Assembly: GCA_016934675.1 (NCBI GenBank)
Contig: JAFGSJ010000051.1
Span: 139,387 to 203,386, forward strand
Source: a bacterium
Lineage (GTDB): Bacteria; CSSED10-310; JAFGSJ01
Reading direction: 5' to 3'
DNA: 64,000 nt
In this document: piece by piece, positions 54,101-62,463 of the stretch
How positions within the stretch are numbered: the stretch's first letter is position 1
Layout of the letters: the number at the start of each line of letters is the position of its first letter
Translations under genes and position numbers: made by a program
Notes under the pieces: model-generated
Databases searched by the model: none
The model's input: only the letters and a program-made list of their open reading frames with translations
Told to the model about the DNA's origin: nothing

Positions 54101-56262
54101 CGGGCCGAAGGGCAGTCCCCACCAGTTCCGATCGGTAACCACGTATCGGTCACGGGAAAGTATCTGCTTCCCGATCCGGTCTCCTCTTCCAGATTCCCGC
54201 CCCAGACGATCATTTCACTACCGGTCCAGACGACACTGTGGCCACTCCTTTGCCCCGGTCCGGCAGGAGCCGCTATCGGCGTCCAGGAGTTCGAGCTGAT
54301 ACAGTAGCGGCCTCCGCTATCGAGTTTACTCCCGCCCCACACAATCATGTCACTGCCGGTCCAAAGCACGATGTGATTCGAGCGGGCTTGTGGAGCATTT
54401 GTGGTAGATATGGTGGACCAGGAGTTAGTGTCTGGTCGATAGCGCCTGCCATTATTGAGGTCCTCCCCGGAAACATCGTCTTTCCCGCCCCAGATTGCCA
54501 TCATCTGGCCGGTCCAGACCGCACTGTGATCATATCGGGCCGAAGGACAGTTTGCCCCGGTTGCTGTCGCCGTCCACGTGTCTGTATCGGAATTATACAT
54601 TGCTCCGGTATTTCCACAATCTTCGCCGCCCCAGATGATCATACGGTTGCCCGTCGAGACCGCCGTGTGATTCAAACGCGCTGTTGGAACATTGCAGGGT
54701 GCGGCTGAATCAGAGCACGTTGACGTCCAGGTATTTGCCGCAGGATTATAGCGACCGCCTGAGTTAAAGGGTAATCCCCAATTATCTCCGCCCCACACGA
54801 TCATTTCCCAGCCGACATAGACTGCAGTGTGTCGCCGACGAGGCTCCGGCGCGCCAGTCGTAGCCAAGGCGGCCCAACTATCGGACCCCGGATTATAACG
54901 CCCGCCGGTATTGATCAAGGTAATATCACTATCCACTCCCCCCCATATGATCATATAATAGCCATTCCAGACAGCAGTGTGATTATATCGGGCTGATGGA
55001 CAGTTTGTCCCGGTCGAGGTCGAGCTCCAGGTATCGCTCTGAGGATTGTAACGACCACCGCTGTTGAACGCCAAGGAAGAACCAGAATAGCCCCCCCAGA
55101 CGACCATTTCACTGCCGGTCCAGACCGCTGTTCCGGCCCACTCGGGAGCACCAACCTCAGAAGTCCTGGTCCAGGTATCGGTCAGAGGATCATATTTACC
55201 GCCTATATTTCCAATGGTCTCACCCCCCCAGACGATCATCTCATTACCGGTCCAGACCGCTTTATATCCACTTCCACGTGGGGGTAGATAAGGTTCAGTA
55301 GCCCAACTATCTGGCGTCAAACCGCCTTCAAGCTTTTTCCCGATCTGATAACCACCTGCGGGAGGATCGGCTTGAATAAAATCGAAATTACTTATATCCA
55401 CACACTCGAGCCATTCATCCAAAGCGATTTTCGAAAAAATTCGGGCTGTTCCCTGAAACACGGTTGCAGTGCGCAGATCTGTCCGCTTAAGCACAAAAGC
55501 ATCGTCTGTTTCGCTGAAACGCAGGCTATCACTGTCAAGCGGGTACGTTCCGACAATTTCATCATACTCAGCGACAGACAGGACCCTGGCGGACCCTTTT
55601 TCCGACACGATCGGTGCCTCCTCTGCCGCACTCAGATACACGGAATGAAGCGATCCGGGCCCGATCGATTCGAGCTCACGGGCAACCGTTCCTTCATATA
55701 TCCCAAGGACCTCGTCTCGCAATTGACCGTGAAATCGTTCATCCCGGGCATACCACTTCCGCACGAGGCGATCAACCAACAACGGCCGGGCCAGACACTC
55801 GGCAATGAGAAAGGGATCGTTATCCAGCACACGATACAGGGCTTGCAGCTTCTCGGGGGCCTTGGTATTCTTCTCTATCCGCACGATTTCGGCTTGCACG
55901 TGTTCACCTGTTATTATTTCACCCCAGTAGGTCTCGAGAAACAATTCCTTCTTCAGATCAACGAGTAGCTTCTGCCGTATCGTTTCCGGGCTGATCATTG
56001 TCTCGAAAGCAGGCTTTGGTTCAGGATTCTCCGCAGGCCAAGTCCGCTGTTCATAATAGAATCGTTCAAGGGCAGTATGAGCACAAACCCGGTCCTCCTG
56101 GGTCAATTGACCATATCTGTTTATGGCATGAACAGGTCCATGGTCTGCATTGACTCGGATGACACTCCCCATAATGATGCCCACAAACCAGACCCAGATA
56201 AGAATGTTATTGAATGGAGCATATAAGCTGATCATTCCTATCAGACTGCGATTATCTCTCAT
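48175..56262 (-). CDS. Giant exported kelch/LamG/gingipain-like (C25) protease/TIG protein
   Basis: About 2695 residues, start at ATG 56262 after GGGGGAA. An N-terminal hydrophobic segment (ILIWVWFVGIIMGSVI) should act as a signal or anchor. Residues 65-330 are a helical region without a recognised fold. Residues 335-1020 hold 14 kelch-like repeats of about 48 residues (HTAVWTGSEMIVWGG pattern). Two LamG domains follow (about 1040-1240 and 1245-1465), then Ig-like parts. A peptidase C25 domain lies at about 1710-2140 with likely catalytic His (NTHANHYGW, near 1996) and Cys (YSSGCHSG, near 2032). A calcium-binding DxDxDG-type segment and a C-terminal IPT/TIG domain end the protein. Likely surface-exposed or secreted. 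Confidence 0.88.
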   Translation of the reverse strand: MRDNRSLIGMISLYAPFNNILIWVWFVGIIMGSVIRVNADHGPVHAINRYGQLTQEDRVCAHTALERFYYEQRTWPAENPEPKPAFETMISPETIRQKLLVDLKKELFLETYWGEIITGEHVQAEIVRIEKNTKAPEKLQALYRVLDNDPFLIAECLARPLLVDRLVRKWYARDERFHGQLRDEVLGIYEGTVARELESIGPGSLHSVYLSAAEEAPIVSEKGSARVLSVAEYDEIVGTYPLDSDSLRFSETDDAFVLKRTDLRTATVFQGTARIFSKIALDEWLECVDISNFDFIQADPPAGGYQIGKKLEGGLTPDSWATEPYLPPRGSGYKAVWTGNEMIVWGGETIGNIGGKYDPLTDTWTRTSEVGAPEWAGTAVWTGSEMVVWGGYSGSSLAFNSGGRYNPQSDTWSSTSTGTNCPSARYNHTAVWNGYYMIIWGGVDSDITLINTGGRYNPGSDSWAALATTGAPEPRRRHTAVYVGWEMIVWGGDNWGLPFNSGGRYNPAANTWTSTCSDSAAPCNVPTARLNHTAVSTGNRMIIWGGEDCGNTGAMYNSDTDTWTATATGANCPSARYDHSAVWTGQMMAIWGGKDDVSGEDLNNGRRYRPDTNSWSTISTTNAPQARSNHIVLWTGSDMIVWGGSKLDSGGRYCISSNSWTPIAAPAGPGQRSGHSVVWTGSEMIVWGGNLEEETGSGSRYFPVTDTWLPIGTGGDCPSARYDHTAVWTGSEMIIWGGFDIPQGIAECNTGGRYDPVLDDGGLDPWQATSTGTNCPSERRDCSMVWTGTYVTIWGGADYESSGGSTTYFNTGGRYLPGSDSWLSTNTATNCPPGRSNHSTVWTGQQMIFWGGYSGTVPYHNDGARYYPATNTWGTVSLTDAPEGRGNATAVWNKDLNEMIVWGGTYYDTGTESLLNLNTGGCFNPALNIWSMLSTSSTPEARANHTAVWTGDEMIVWGGSRLSDDIWGMSSGGRYRPDEIGGSWTSTPLEDVPPERRDHTAIWTGTEMIVWGGTPFGGLGILYPSTAPLAVPVSDLSAVLLLHLDEPPGRSTFADGSGLGNDGSCTGCPLSGSSGQVRLAATYDGDKDDIVISSTTSLNTASEITLMAWIKPATGATSQPILEFGDISTTGVHLWQYDAFDYLYVDFVDDDLFSHPLSSPAGQFTPEVWYHVAASYGENTGRLYVNGFEVASQDLGNFTLATKLDFHVGSRILSTDRHWFAGSIDEVAVFKRALTPLEVRDRYIRDAAVLYLHLDDPGSLMIYQDSSAWGNHPTCAIDTCPTILEQGWVNSARSFDGVDDYLVVKHRPEIDFDETESFSVQAWIRTDVGSTGLNAPIVSKRPGSGYTPNHYSLELRENAYGGMSLYAEGTGYVVVQGETDLRDGLWHHIVGVLDRSIDLALIYIDGDLVDSGTFTGPVSNIADVMVGRGWRGSVMEYFKGDIDEVIIFNRALDANEVQSLYNTPPASPLFVLGQTDTISLDGVASTVGSNPHSTTPDDDAYDTRSNFWDLHDAANCCGTFDIEAASVRLDESDLISYGLATPGLHRIWLKSIDTTDRIDCVPLVFKVLDGAPPEIEIITPNGGDSWTYSESEQALSSHLISWEASDNFVLSRNRLIYSTDEGETWTCIADSEDPIECPADNASGTDTLEADDHSFWWDMPTADQANAQGQTFPSARCRIRLEVTDNSANSATDESNANFYIIKPTTSAVKTLVLWDSGRIESQYGTAAQEALALKLQELSEHNKIVGIVRDLVLVSTIQQAYYCWDSCYPGPCSTELPCDESGAQERANSVAAAIWAYLYNESDGLITTTYTNVRYIILVGDDQQIPFYRMPDGTSIYPESQYPDQVGLDTGSTVGSAIALNYFLTDNYYAESGPELSDLPGDGSVYLNDLAIGRLVETPDQMIELMNIYLSHDGQVNLTAITDRVLVTGFDFLYDSACVLYQEFLGQETTDFLLDDPEDLGLVCPDLTYSDSDLGNQLFSTSPPQLALVNTHANHYGWAASDLSLLTAVEMNAPPYDAYNLNGTIVYSSGCHSGLPVPLSDPNPLDLPEVLSTKGVLAYIGNTGYGWGIKHGRGLTEKLIEKISGEILTVDSLSIGNALAEAKRDYYLETNRYDVFDEKVLHELTLFGIPNTVIVTDVAKRDDEKPGLPAPDGQDYGCADGVCLTKKLHSSSTNKDLPSGVTELELNFSFGSGTYTKINTEDGDYYELNGRSSDEVGDALQPQFVYESQLSGTEAHGVVFTGGHYSPEEAFNPVIGVPRSTNPPGDEGPLPLVSGFTPCVRVSYGTSGGSAQKDIGQVGYTNMVVRTGYFEETENTEAHFNDMQMVVYYSTSSDIISPTIADPGVAGFHVLDGLTASFSVPVSDDSGVYRVVITYNDYLTTHWKTMDLTNSSGTWQGNLTLMGDIRYFVQAIDNVGNVGLLSSSGPDLSGGTPVPYGSTWEGPITYEITLADSDEDGLPDLFEDQHDCLDSAVADAEADPDYDLLNNLAECVLGSDPCRGDTDGGRDNDGSEYNNNRTFDDRTDDLHLTMHLTKAGTVYTLDWNDTLGNNSLIDGYYFVYRSESPFFEAADLISAPIEDGLTNFADDQSGTPPCTNCYYKVWNYQLPDTPPKVLIVSPSSGPQNTGTPVTVLGHHFQPNARVLFCSTPASDISVTNENSISCTTPPLTAGSCPVSVINPDNQIGTLSGGYTYLP
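53210..55270 (-). repeat. Coding tandem repeats for 14 kelch-like blades
   Basis: Fourteen repeats of roughly 130-180 bases each encode the WTGxEMIxWGG core followed by NxGGRYxPxxDxW. Repeat number suggests two seven-bladed propellers in a row. The repeats vary in sequence, so they are old or under diversifying selection rather than freshly duplicated. Confidence 0.85.
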
Positions 56263-56277
56263 GATCGTTTCCCCCAT

Positions 56278-56595
56278 GCTTTAATAACAACGTTACATCT
56301 GTTCTCCTCAATTGTTTAGAAGTTAGTCAAACTTGAAAAAAGCACTCATAAACAGTATAAGTACTTATAAAATAAAAAACAGCGTGATACATAGAATATT
56401 TTGAAAATTGAACGAGCATCGTCAGAGAGTCACGGTAAAGACGTATATCCTTGGGCATTTTTCATACGTAAAAGGTTTTGATTAGTGCAAGTGGTGTGAT
56501 ATACGAAGTCATTATTACGCTGGAAAATGTGGTGGAACATCATCTCCGGCACGATTATTGGTCCATGGACTTTCACAGCCTTCAGGAGGTATGAG
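56278..56595. other. Divergent promoter region of the giant gene and the envelope operon
   Basis: A 318-base AT-rich region between divergent genes. It holds a plus-strand promoter (56333-56361) and, on the minus strand, a TATACT (56359-56354) that may serve the giant gene. The leader of the plus-strand gene is long, about 230 bases. I found no known riboswitch core in it. Confidence 0.5.
56333..56361 (+). promoter_or_regulatory. Promoter of the envelope gene run
   Basis: TTGAAA (56333-56338) and TATAAG (56356-56361) are separated by 17 bases. The transcript would start near 56368 and have a leader of about 230 bases before the first ATG. Confidence 0.6.
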
Positions 56596-57852
56596 ATGAA
56601 GTATTCAGCAACAGTTTTTCTGATGTGCCTCGTTGGTGTTTTGTTATGCGGGACGGGGTCCGGTTTAGCCCTGGACGAGGAAGATGTCAATATTCATGGT
56701 TTTCTGGGTATTGGTTATCTCTACACGGGTTCCAACGACTACCTTGCCGACACCAAGGATGGCACCATGGAATTTAACGAGATTGGGCTGAACTTCAGTG
56801 TTGCACCGGCTGAAAAATTATCACTGGCAATCCAGCTCTTCTCGCGAGACCTCGGAAACCAAGACAATAACAGGATCGACGTTGATTTCGCGTTCGGTGA
56901 TTATCATTGGCGGGACGAACTCGGGGTCCGCCTTGGTCGGACCAAAAACCCTCACGGGCTTTACTTCGACACTATCGATCTCGATGTGGGTCGTACTTCG
57001 GTTTTTCTGCCGCTCACCATGTACTTTATTCGGCTTCGCTCGTATCTGATGACGAACGATGGCATCAACATATACGGCAATCTACCGCTCGGCCCGGTCG
57101 GTGCGATCGAATACCAGGGTTATTACGGTATTCAGCAAGCCACCAGCGATTTGATGTTACCGTTTTATGAGCCTATTCTCGAGGAAGCACACTGCACCCA
57201 TCCTTCTGACATATTCGGTGGTCGACTCCTTTGGCGGACCCCACTCGACGGACTCATCTTCGCGTCGAGTTATGTCAACATGGCCAACCGGGAGGTGATC
57301 GGACCCATTAAGAGTGAGTTCACTACACCTGTCGAACCTTTCGGTTCGCTCTATCCTGCCGGAACACATGTTACCGCAACGAACGAACATCAGGAAGCGA
57401 TCATTTTCTCGAGCGAATACTCCCTTTCCAAGCTGACCTTGAGTGCGGAGTACTTTCGTTTCAAGGGTAAATATGAGTATGAAGCTGACCAGCCTTACAA
57501 TGAGACCCTGGCAGCCCTGATCGGTTTCACCGGTATTCCCGACCTGAATATGGATGCCGGGGCCTGGTATGCTCAGGCCAATTACCAGTTTACGAACTGG
57601 TTCGCGGCCCTGCTGAGTTATGGCGAGTACTATTCTGACTGGCATGACAAAAAGGGTGATGATCTCGACCCGGATGTTGAAAAAGCAACCGCATACCAGA
57701 AAGATTTGCAACTGGCCTTGAGGTTCGACCTCAATTCAAATTGGAACATCAAGGTTGAAGCACATTCGATTGACGGCACGGCCGAATGCTATGAAGAAGT
57801 CACGGAAAACAAGTGGAACTTTTACGCACTCAAGACATCATTCTACTTTTAG
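56596..57852 (+). CDS. Outer-membrane beta-barrel protein (porin-like)
   Basis: A 418-residue protein from ATG 56596, placed by AGGAGG six bases upstream. It has a signal peptide ending near GLALDEED and alternating beta-strand pattern throughout, with a C-terminal aromatic end (LKTSFYF). N-terminal phrases (VNIHGFLGIGYLYTGSND, MEFNEIGLNFSVAP) resemble porin-type proteins. It is followed 27 bases later by a PstS-like gene. The cargo is unknown. Confidence 0.78.
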   Translation: MKYSATVFLMCLVGVLLCGTGSGLALDEEDVNIHGFLGIGYLYTGSNDYLADTKDGTMEFNEIGLNFSVAPAEKLSLAIQLFSRDLGNQDNNRIDVDFAFGDYHWRDELGVRLGRTKNPHGLYFDTIDLDVGRTSVFLPLTMYFIRLRSYLMTNDGINIYGNLPLGPVGAIEYQGYYGIQQATSDLMLPFYEPILEEAHCTHPSDIFGGRLLWRTPLDGLIFASSYVNMANREVIGPIKSEFTTPVEPFGSLYPAGTHVTATNEHQEAIIFSSEYSLSKLTLSAEYFRFKGKYEYEADQPYNETLAALIGFTGIPDLNMDAGAWYAQANYQFTNWFAALLSYGEYYSDWHDKKGDDLDPDVEKATAYQKDLQLALRFDLNSNWNIKVEAHSIDGTAECYEEVTENKWNFYALKTSFYF

Positions 57853-57879
57853 CATCGGCCACTGAAAAGGAGTATTGCC

Positions 57880-58311
57880 ATGATAAAAAGCCTCCATCTC
57901 GCCCCGGTCTTCTTCCTGATCGGATTACTTACGTCAATATCGGCAGTGGCTGCCGATGTCATCGTTATTGTGCATCCGAGCGTCTCAGTTGACAATCTCA
58001 ACATTGATGAGCTGAAAGATTTCTATCTCGGAAAGAAGAGCCTCTGGGACAAAAACACCAAGGTTCTCCTGACAACCCTGAAAGACAGCCCCGCAACCTC
58101 TGAGTTCCTGGAAAAATACATCGGCAAAACCACGACCCAATTCCAGAATTTCTGGAATAAACTTCTCTTTTCCGGTAAGGGCGTACCCCCGACCATGTTC
58201 AAGGATGAGAAGAGCCTGGTCGAATATATCTCCCAGAAAGAGGGTGCCATCGGATTTGTTTCCAAAGACCAGAATTTGGAAAAAGTGAAAAAAATCACGA
58301 TCACACAATAA
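57880..58311 (+). CDS. Small PstS-like periplasmic protein
   Basis: A 143-residue exported protein with a clear signal peptide (cleavage after SAVAA). The mature part, VIVIVHPSVSVDNLNIDELKD, FYLGKKSLWDKNTKVLL and EYISQKEGAIGFVSKDQ, matches the short PBP-like family related to phosphate-binding proteins. Such proteins often lie next to a porin-like gene, as here, and their ligand is usually unknown. AAGGAG precedes the ATG. Confidence 0.88.
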   Translation: MIKSLHLAPVFFLIGLLTSISAVAADVIVIVHPSVSVDNLNIDELKDFYLGKKSLWDKNTKVLLTTLKDSPATSEFLEKYIGKTTTQFQNFWNKLLFSGKGVPPTMFKDEKSLVEYISQKEGAIGFVSKDQNLEKVKKITITQ

Positions 58312-58425
58312 CAGAAACGCCGTGGTCCTGACCACATTGCCTCGTTTTTCTGAGCTGGACAGGCCGACCGTGTTGGTATATGGATATCGGAAATGTGCCC
58401 TGATATATCAACAAGGAGGAGGTCC

Positions 58426-59202
58426 ATGTCACCGAGTGCCAGCGTTGTCCGGATCGAGATTCTGTTTTTGCTGCTATGCTGTTTGATGCCGTTCAGCCAA
58501 CCATACGCCCAGGAAAATTTCGATGTCCGTGAGATAGTTGCTCGGGTTGATAAACTCTATCGCTCCGAGACAAGCTATGCTGAAATGGAGATGACCATCG
58601 AAACACCGCATTGGGAAAGGACCTTACGTCTCGAGGCCTGGACCCAGGGTATGGACCGGACCTTTATCCATATTCTCGCCCCCAAAAAAGACCAAGGCGT
58701 GACCACACTACGAGTCGAACAAGACATGTGGAACTATTTCCCCAAGATAAATAAAGTCATGAAAGTCCCGCCTTCCATGATGATGGGCTCCTGGATGGGC
58801 TCGGATTTCACCAATGATGATCTGGTCAAGGAAAGCACGCTGCTCGATGATTATGTTGCAAGCCTGGTTCAACCCGAGGATGCCCTTCCGGGCCATTATT
58901 ACATCAAGTTGGTCCCACGCGAACAAACAGCGACCGTCTGGGGCAAAATAGTTCTGGTAGTGCGGAAATCAGACTTGTTCCCTCTGAAAGAGGAATACTA
59001 TGATGAAAAGGGCACATTGATGCGGACCATGGAATTTCAAGATATGCAGATACTTGGCGGTCGTAAACTCCCCGTAACCATGATCATGATACCACTCAAT
59101 AAGGAAAAGCATCGGACTATCATCCGTTATCTCAAGGCAGAATTCGATCTCGAGCTGGATGCCGAGGTCTTTACTCTCCGTAATCTCCAGAAAAAACGCT
59201 GA
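58426..59202 (+). CDS. LolA-like outer-membrane lipoprotein-sorting protein
   Basis: A 258-residue protein from ATG 58426, with AGGAGGAGG just before it. It has a signal peptide (cleavage after PYAQ). The mature part matches the outer-membrane lipoprotein-sorting family with a LolA-like half-barrel: WERTLRLEAWTQGMDRTFIHIL, YFPKINKVMKVPPSMMMGSW, MGSDFTNDDLV. It should carry a lipid or lipoprotein through the periplasm. The FtsX permeases, ATPase and beta-barrel that follow support such a route. Confidence 0.92.
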   Translation: MSPSASVVRIEILFLLLCCLMPFSQPYAQENFDVREIVARVDKLYRSETSYAEMEMTIETPHWERTLRLEAWTQGMDRTFIHILAPKKDQGVTTLRVEQDMWNYFPKINKVMKVPPSMMMGSWMGSDFTNDDLVKESTLLDDYVASLVQPEDALPGHYYIKLVPREQTATVWGKIVLVVRKSDLFPLKEEYYDEKGTLMRTMEFQDMQILGGRKLPVTMIMIPLNKEKHRTIIRYLKAEFDLELDAEVFTLRNLQKKR

Positions 59203-59262
59203 GTGTGCTCGAAATCTTGGGGCACCGGGCCGGATCGGTTTTAATCAGATCAGATTATCGTT

Positions 59263-60480
59263 ATGATTATATTAAAAATGGCTTTTCGTAACATATTTCG
59301 TCAACGGCGACGGTCGTTACTGACCGGTTTGACCATGATTGGCGGTCTGGTGCTGTTGTCCTTATCAATCGCCTTGTCCGAAGGGACCTATAGCCGGATC
59401 ATTGACACATTTACCCGCTTGTATACCGGTCATGTCCAGATCCATAAACAGGGATATTTGGACAAACCTTCATTGTACAATACTATTGATGATTATAAAG
59501 ATTTGTGTCAGAAGCTCGGAACCGAACCAAATGTTCTTTCTTGGACACCACGTCTCCAAAGTGTAGCGTTGGCGTTCATCGGACCAAAAACTGCCGGTGC
59601 CCGCATTATTGGGATCGAGCCTGAAATGGAACAAAGAACAACCACCTTAGCCTATAAAGTTAAAGAAGGTTCTTTTTTGAACTCCGAACCCGACAACACG
59701 GTCATGATCGGTTCAAACCTTGCAAAAGTCATTGGGGCTCGTGTTGGGGATGAAATGGTTTTAGTCGGGCAAGCCGCAGACGGTTCGATCGCCAATGATA
59801 TTTTTACGGTCTGCGGAATCATCGGTAAAGGCGGAAACTCATACGAGCGTATGAACTGTTACATGCACCTGCGATCTGCCCAGAATTTTCTGGTGCTCGA
59901 TGGACGCATTCACGAGATTGCCCTGGTGGCCAGAAGTTACAAACAATCGCTCCTCGTCACTGACAATCTGCGTAGGATTCTCGCTGATCCTGAATTGGAC
60001 ATTCAACCCTGGCAGGAGGTTGAGAAGCAGTTTTTTAAGTCGATGCAGGCAGATGTCCAGGGTATGTGGATCACGCTTTTGATAATAATGATCATTGTTG
60101 GCATCGGTGTTCTCAATACCGTGCTCATGACTATTCTCGAAAGGACCCGCGAGTTTGGCGTTTTGAAGGCATTGGGCACCCGGCCGGCCCAGGTATTCAA
60201 ACTGATCGTGCTCGAGACAGCCTTCTTATCGATAATAGCAGCCCTTGCCGGTCTGCTCATCAGTCTTCCAGTCAACTTATATTTTTCTCGGTTCGGGCTC
60301 GATTATCCCGCGCCCATCGATATCGGAGGTATCGAGATCGCTACTCTGCAAGCCAGTATTACTGTGCGTTCGTTGTGTCTTCCGGTAGCGATCACCATTT
60401 TCACCGCCCTACTGGTCAGTATCCTACCGGCAGTCAGGGCCGCTCGAGTAGTCCCGATGAAAGCTATGAGAGCACATTAG
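59263..60480 (+). CDS. FtsX-like ABC transporter permease (MacB/LolCE type)
   Basis: A 405-residue inner-membrane protein with the standard plan: one N-terminal helix after AFRNIFRQRRRS, a large periplasmic MacB-type domain and three C-terminal helices (GVLNTVLMTILERTREFGVLKALGT). No ribosome site precedes the ATG at 59263 or the internal one at 59278, so translation may depend on coupling. It probably pairs with the paralogous permease that follows. Confidence 0.93.
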   Translation: MIILKMAFRNIFRQRRRSLLTGLTMIGGLVLLSLSIALSEGTYSRIIDTFTRLYTGHVQIHKQGYLDKPSLYNTIDDYKDLCQKLGTEPNVLSWTPRLQSVALAFIGPKTAGARIIGIEPEMEQRTTTLAYKVKEGSFLNSEPDNTVMIGSNLAKVIGARVGDEMVLVGQAADGSIANDIFTVCGIIGKGGNSYERMNCYMHLRSAQNFLVLDGRIHEIALVARSYKQSLLVTDNLRRILADPELDIQPWQEVEKQFFKSMQADVQGMWITLLIIMIIVGIGVLNTVLMTILERTREFGVLKALGTRPAQVFKLIVLETAFLSIIAALAGLLISLPVNLYFSRFGLDYPAPIDIGGIEIATLQASITVRSLCLPVAITIFTALLVSILPAVRAARVVPMKAMRAH

Positions 60481-60511
60481 GTTAAGTTCTACTCTATAAG
60501 GATGATTATTT

Positions 60512-61738
60512 ATGCTGCTTTTTCTCAGACTTGCCTGGCGTAACATTTTTCGCAACACGCGTCGGACCGTCTTATCCGGATTGGCTATCGGGATTGGCCT
60601 GGCCGCGTTGATCCTGACCGATGCCCTGATCATCGGAATGGAAGAACATATGATTCGGATGACCACCGATACTTTACTGGGTCAGGGCCAAATTCATGCC
60701 ACCGATTTCCGCCAGACATTTGCGGTTGAAAAAACCATACCTGATGGACAAAAAATTCTGGACCAACTCGCGGCTGAGCACATCATCCGGTCATATACGC
60801 CCCGGACCACCTGTTATGCCATGATCTCCTCTCCCGCCAACGTTGACTCGATTATGCTCTACGGCATCGATCCTGAGCGAGAACCGACAGTTTCGAAACT
60901 TGGGGAAATGATAATAGATGGCTCGTTTCTGGCTGAGGGGCCCGAGAACAGGGTCATGATCGGATCAAAACTGGCCGAGAGTCTCGAAGTGACCGTCGGG
61001 GATCGCATTGTACTAACCGTGGCCCAGGCCCAGACCGGTGAATTATCCCAGGAAATGTACCGGATCGGGGCCATATTCCAATATGATATCCGCGACCTGG
61101 ATCGTGGCCTGGCCTTTATTCATCTCGAAAAAGCTCAAAAAATGCTGGGGCTTGGTCAAGAAATCCACGAGATAGCGTTTCATTTTACGGATATTCATAT
61201 GTCACGAGACCGTTCCTTACCGTTTTGGAAGAACTATTCCAAACCCGGGACCATTGCCGAGAGTTGGATGGATATTTTATCTGAGCTTGAGGCTTTGCTC
61301 AAACTGTCTCAATATTCGGTGCTCATCGCGGCTTTTATTTTATTTGGCGTCGTGTCGTTGGGCATCATGAATACTCTTTTTATGTCTCTCTACGAACGCA
61401 TGTTCGAATTCGGAGTTCTACGGGCGGTGGGAACCAGGCCCTGTAAACTGGCATTGATCATCATCGGTGAAGCAGGGGCCATTTCCGTCATCAGTATTGT
61501 GATCGGCATAATTATCGGGTTTCTGGTGACGCTCCTTCTGATCTGGGTCGGGATCGATTATCGCGGACTCGAATTCGGTGGCGTCGCTTTTCGTGAAAAA
61601 CTCTATCCCGTGCTCACGGTATGGCAATTCATCATTTATCCTTTCTGGCTGTTCGTTTTTACCTGTCTTATCGGTATATATCCGGCGATTTATGCCGCTC
61701 GAATCACACCGGCCACAGCGATGCGTAAAAGTTTTTAA
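60512..61738 (+). CDS. FtsX-like ABC transporter permease, paralogue
   Basis: A 408-residue protein with the same architecture as the preceding gene: LAWRNIFRNTRRTVLSG, a periplasmic domain and the C-terminal GIMNTLFMSLYERMFEFGVLRAVGT. Together the two could make a LolC/LolE-like heterodimer. AAGGATG lies before the ATG and the gap to the ATPase gene is 20 bases. Confidence 0.93.
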   Translation: MLLFLRLAWRNIFRNTRRTVLSGLAIGIGLAALILTDALIIGMEEHMIRMTTDTLLGQGQIHATDFRQTFAVEKTIPDGQKILDQLAAEHIIRSYTPRTTCYAMISSPANVDSIMLYGIDPEREPTVSKLGEMIIDGSFLAEGPENRVMIGSKLAESLEVTVGDRIVLTVAQAQTGELSQEMYRIGAIFQYDIRDLDRGLAFIHLEKAQKMLGLGQEIHEIAFHFTDIHMSRDRSLPFWKNYSKPGTIAESWMDILSELEALLKLSQYSVLIAAFILFGVVSLGIMNTLFMSLYERMFEFGVLRAVGTRPCKLALIIIGEAGAISVISIVIGIIIGFLVTLLLIWVGIDYRGLEFGGVAFREKLYPVLTVWQFIIYPFWLFVFTCLIGIYPAIYAARITPATAMRKSF

Positions 61739-61758
61739 AGTAAGAAGGAGTCAGATAC

Positions 61759-62463
61759 ATGATCGATCAACAGACTGCTGTCATACAAACAGAAGACCTG
61801 TCCATGGTCTATCGCACCGGCGAGATCGCCGTCCAGGCCCTGTGTCAGGTCAATCTGACTATCCGTCAGGGTGAGTTTACGGCCATAGCCGGTCCGTCAG
61901 GCTCGGGAAAAACCACACTCCTAAACATGATCAGTGGGCTCGATCACCCGACTGCGGGCAAGGTTTTCCTTTCCGGCAAGGCCATGAGTGATATGAGCGG
62001 TTCAGAGCTGTCTGATTTCCGGCGCGATCATATCGGTTTTGTCTTTCAATCCTATAATTTGGTCCCGGTCCTGTCGGTCCGAGAAAATATTGAATATATA
62101 ATGCTGCTTCAAGGTGTTTCTCAGGCAGAACGGAGACGTAGGGTCCGCGAAATCCTGCACGATATCGGGCTCGAAGGTATGGAAGACCGACGACCCGTCC
62201 ACTTGTCCGGTGGTCAGCAACAGCGTGTCGCTGTTGCTCGGGCCATGGTCTCTCAACCGGACCTTATTCTGGCCGACGAACCGACCGCTAATCTGGACTC
62301 GGCCACCGGGGCCTCTTTAGTCGATATGATGCGAACCTTGAACCGGGACCGGGGAATGACTTTTGTCTTTTCAACCCATGACGAAATGATCAAGGAACGG
62401 GCCCGACGCCTGATAATCCTTAAGGATGGACGGATCGAGAACGATGAAGTTCGCACAGAATAA
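61759..62463 (+). CDS. ABC transporter ATP-binding protein (LolD/MacB type)
   Basis: A 234-residue ATPase. Walker A is GPSGSGKTT, the signature is LSGGQQQRVAVARA and Walker B is LILADEPTANLDS. The FQSYNLVPVLSVRENIEY Q-loop region is characteristic of the LolD/MacB/FtsE group. It serves the two FtsX-like permeases just upstream. AAGGAG precedes the ATG. Its end overlaps the next gene. Confidence 0.95.
   Translation: MIDQQTAVIQTEDLSMVYRTGEIAVQALCQVNLTIRQGEFTAIAGPSGSGKTTLLNMISGLDHPTAGKVFLSGKAMSDMSGSELSDFRRDHIGFVFQSYNLVPVLSVRENIEYIMLLQGVSQAERRRRVREILHDIGLEGMEDRRPVHLSGGQQQRVAVARAMVSQPDLILADEPTANLDSATGASLVDMMRTLNRDRGMTFVFSTHDEMIKERARRLIILKDGRIENDEVRTE

Noticed and set aside
53210-55270. CRISPR-like or satellite repeats
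   Set aside because: The repeats are protein-coding kelch-type units of varied sequence and unequal length, not DNA repeats with spacers.
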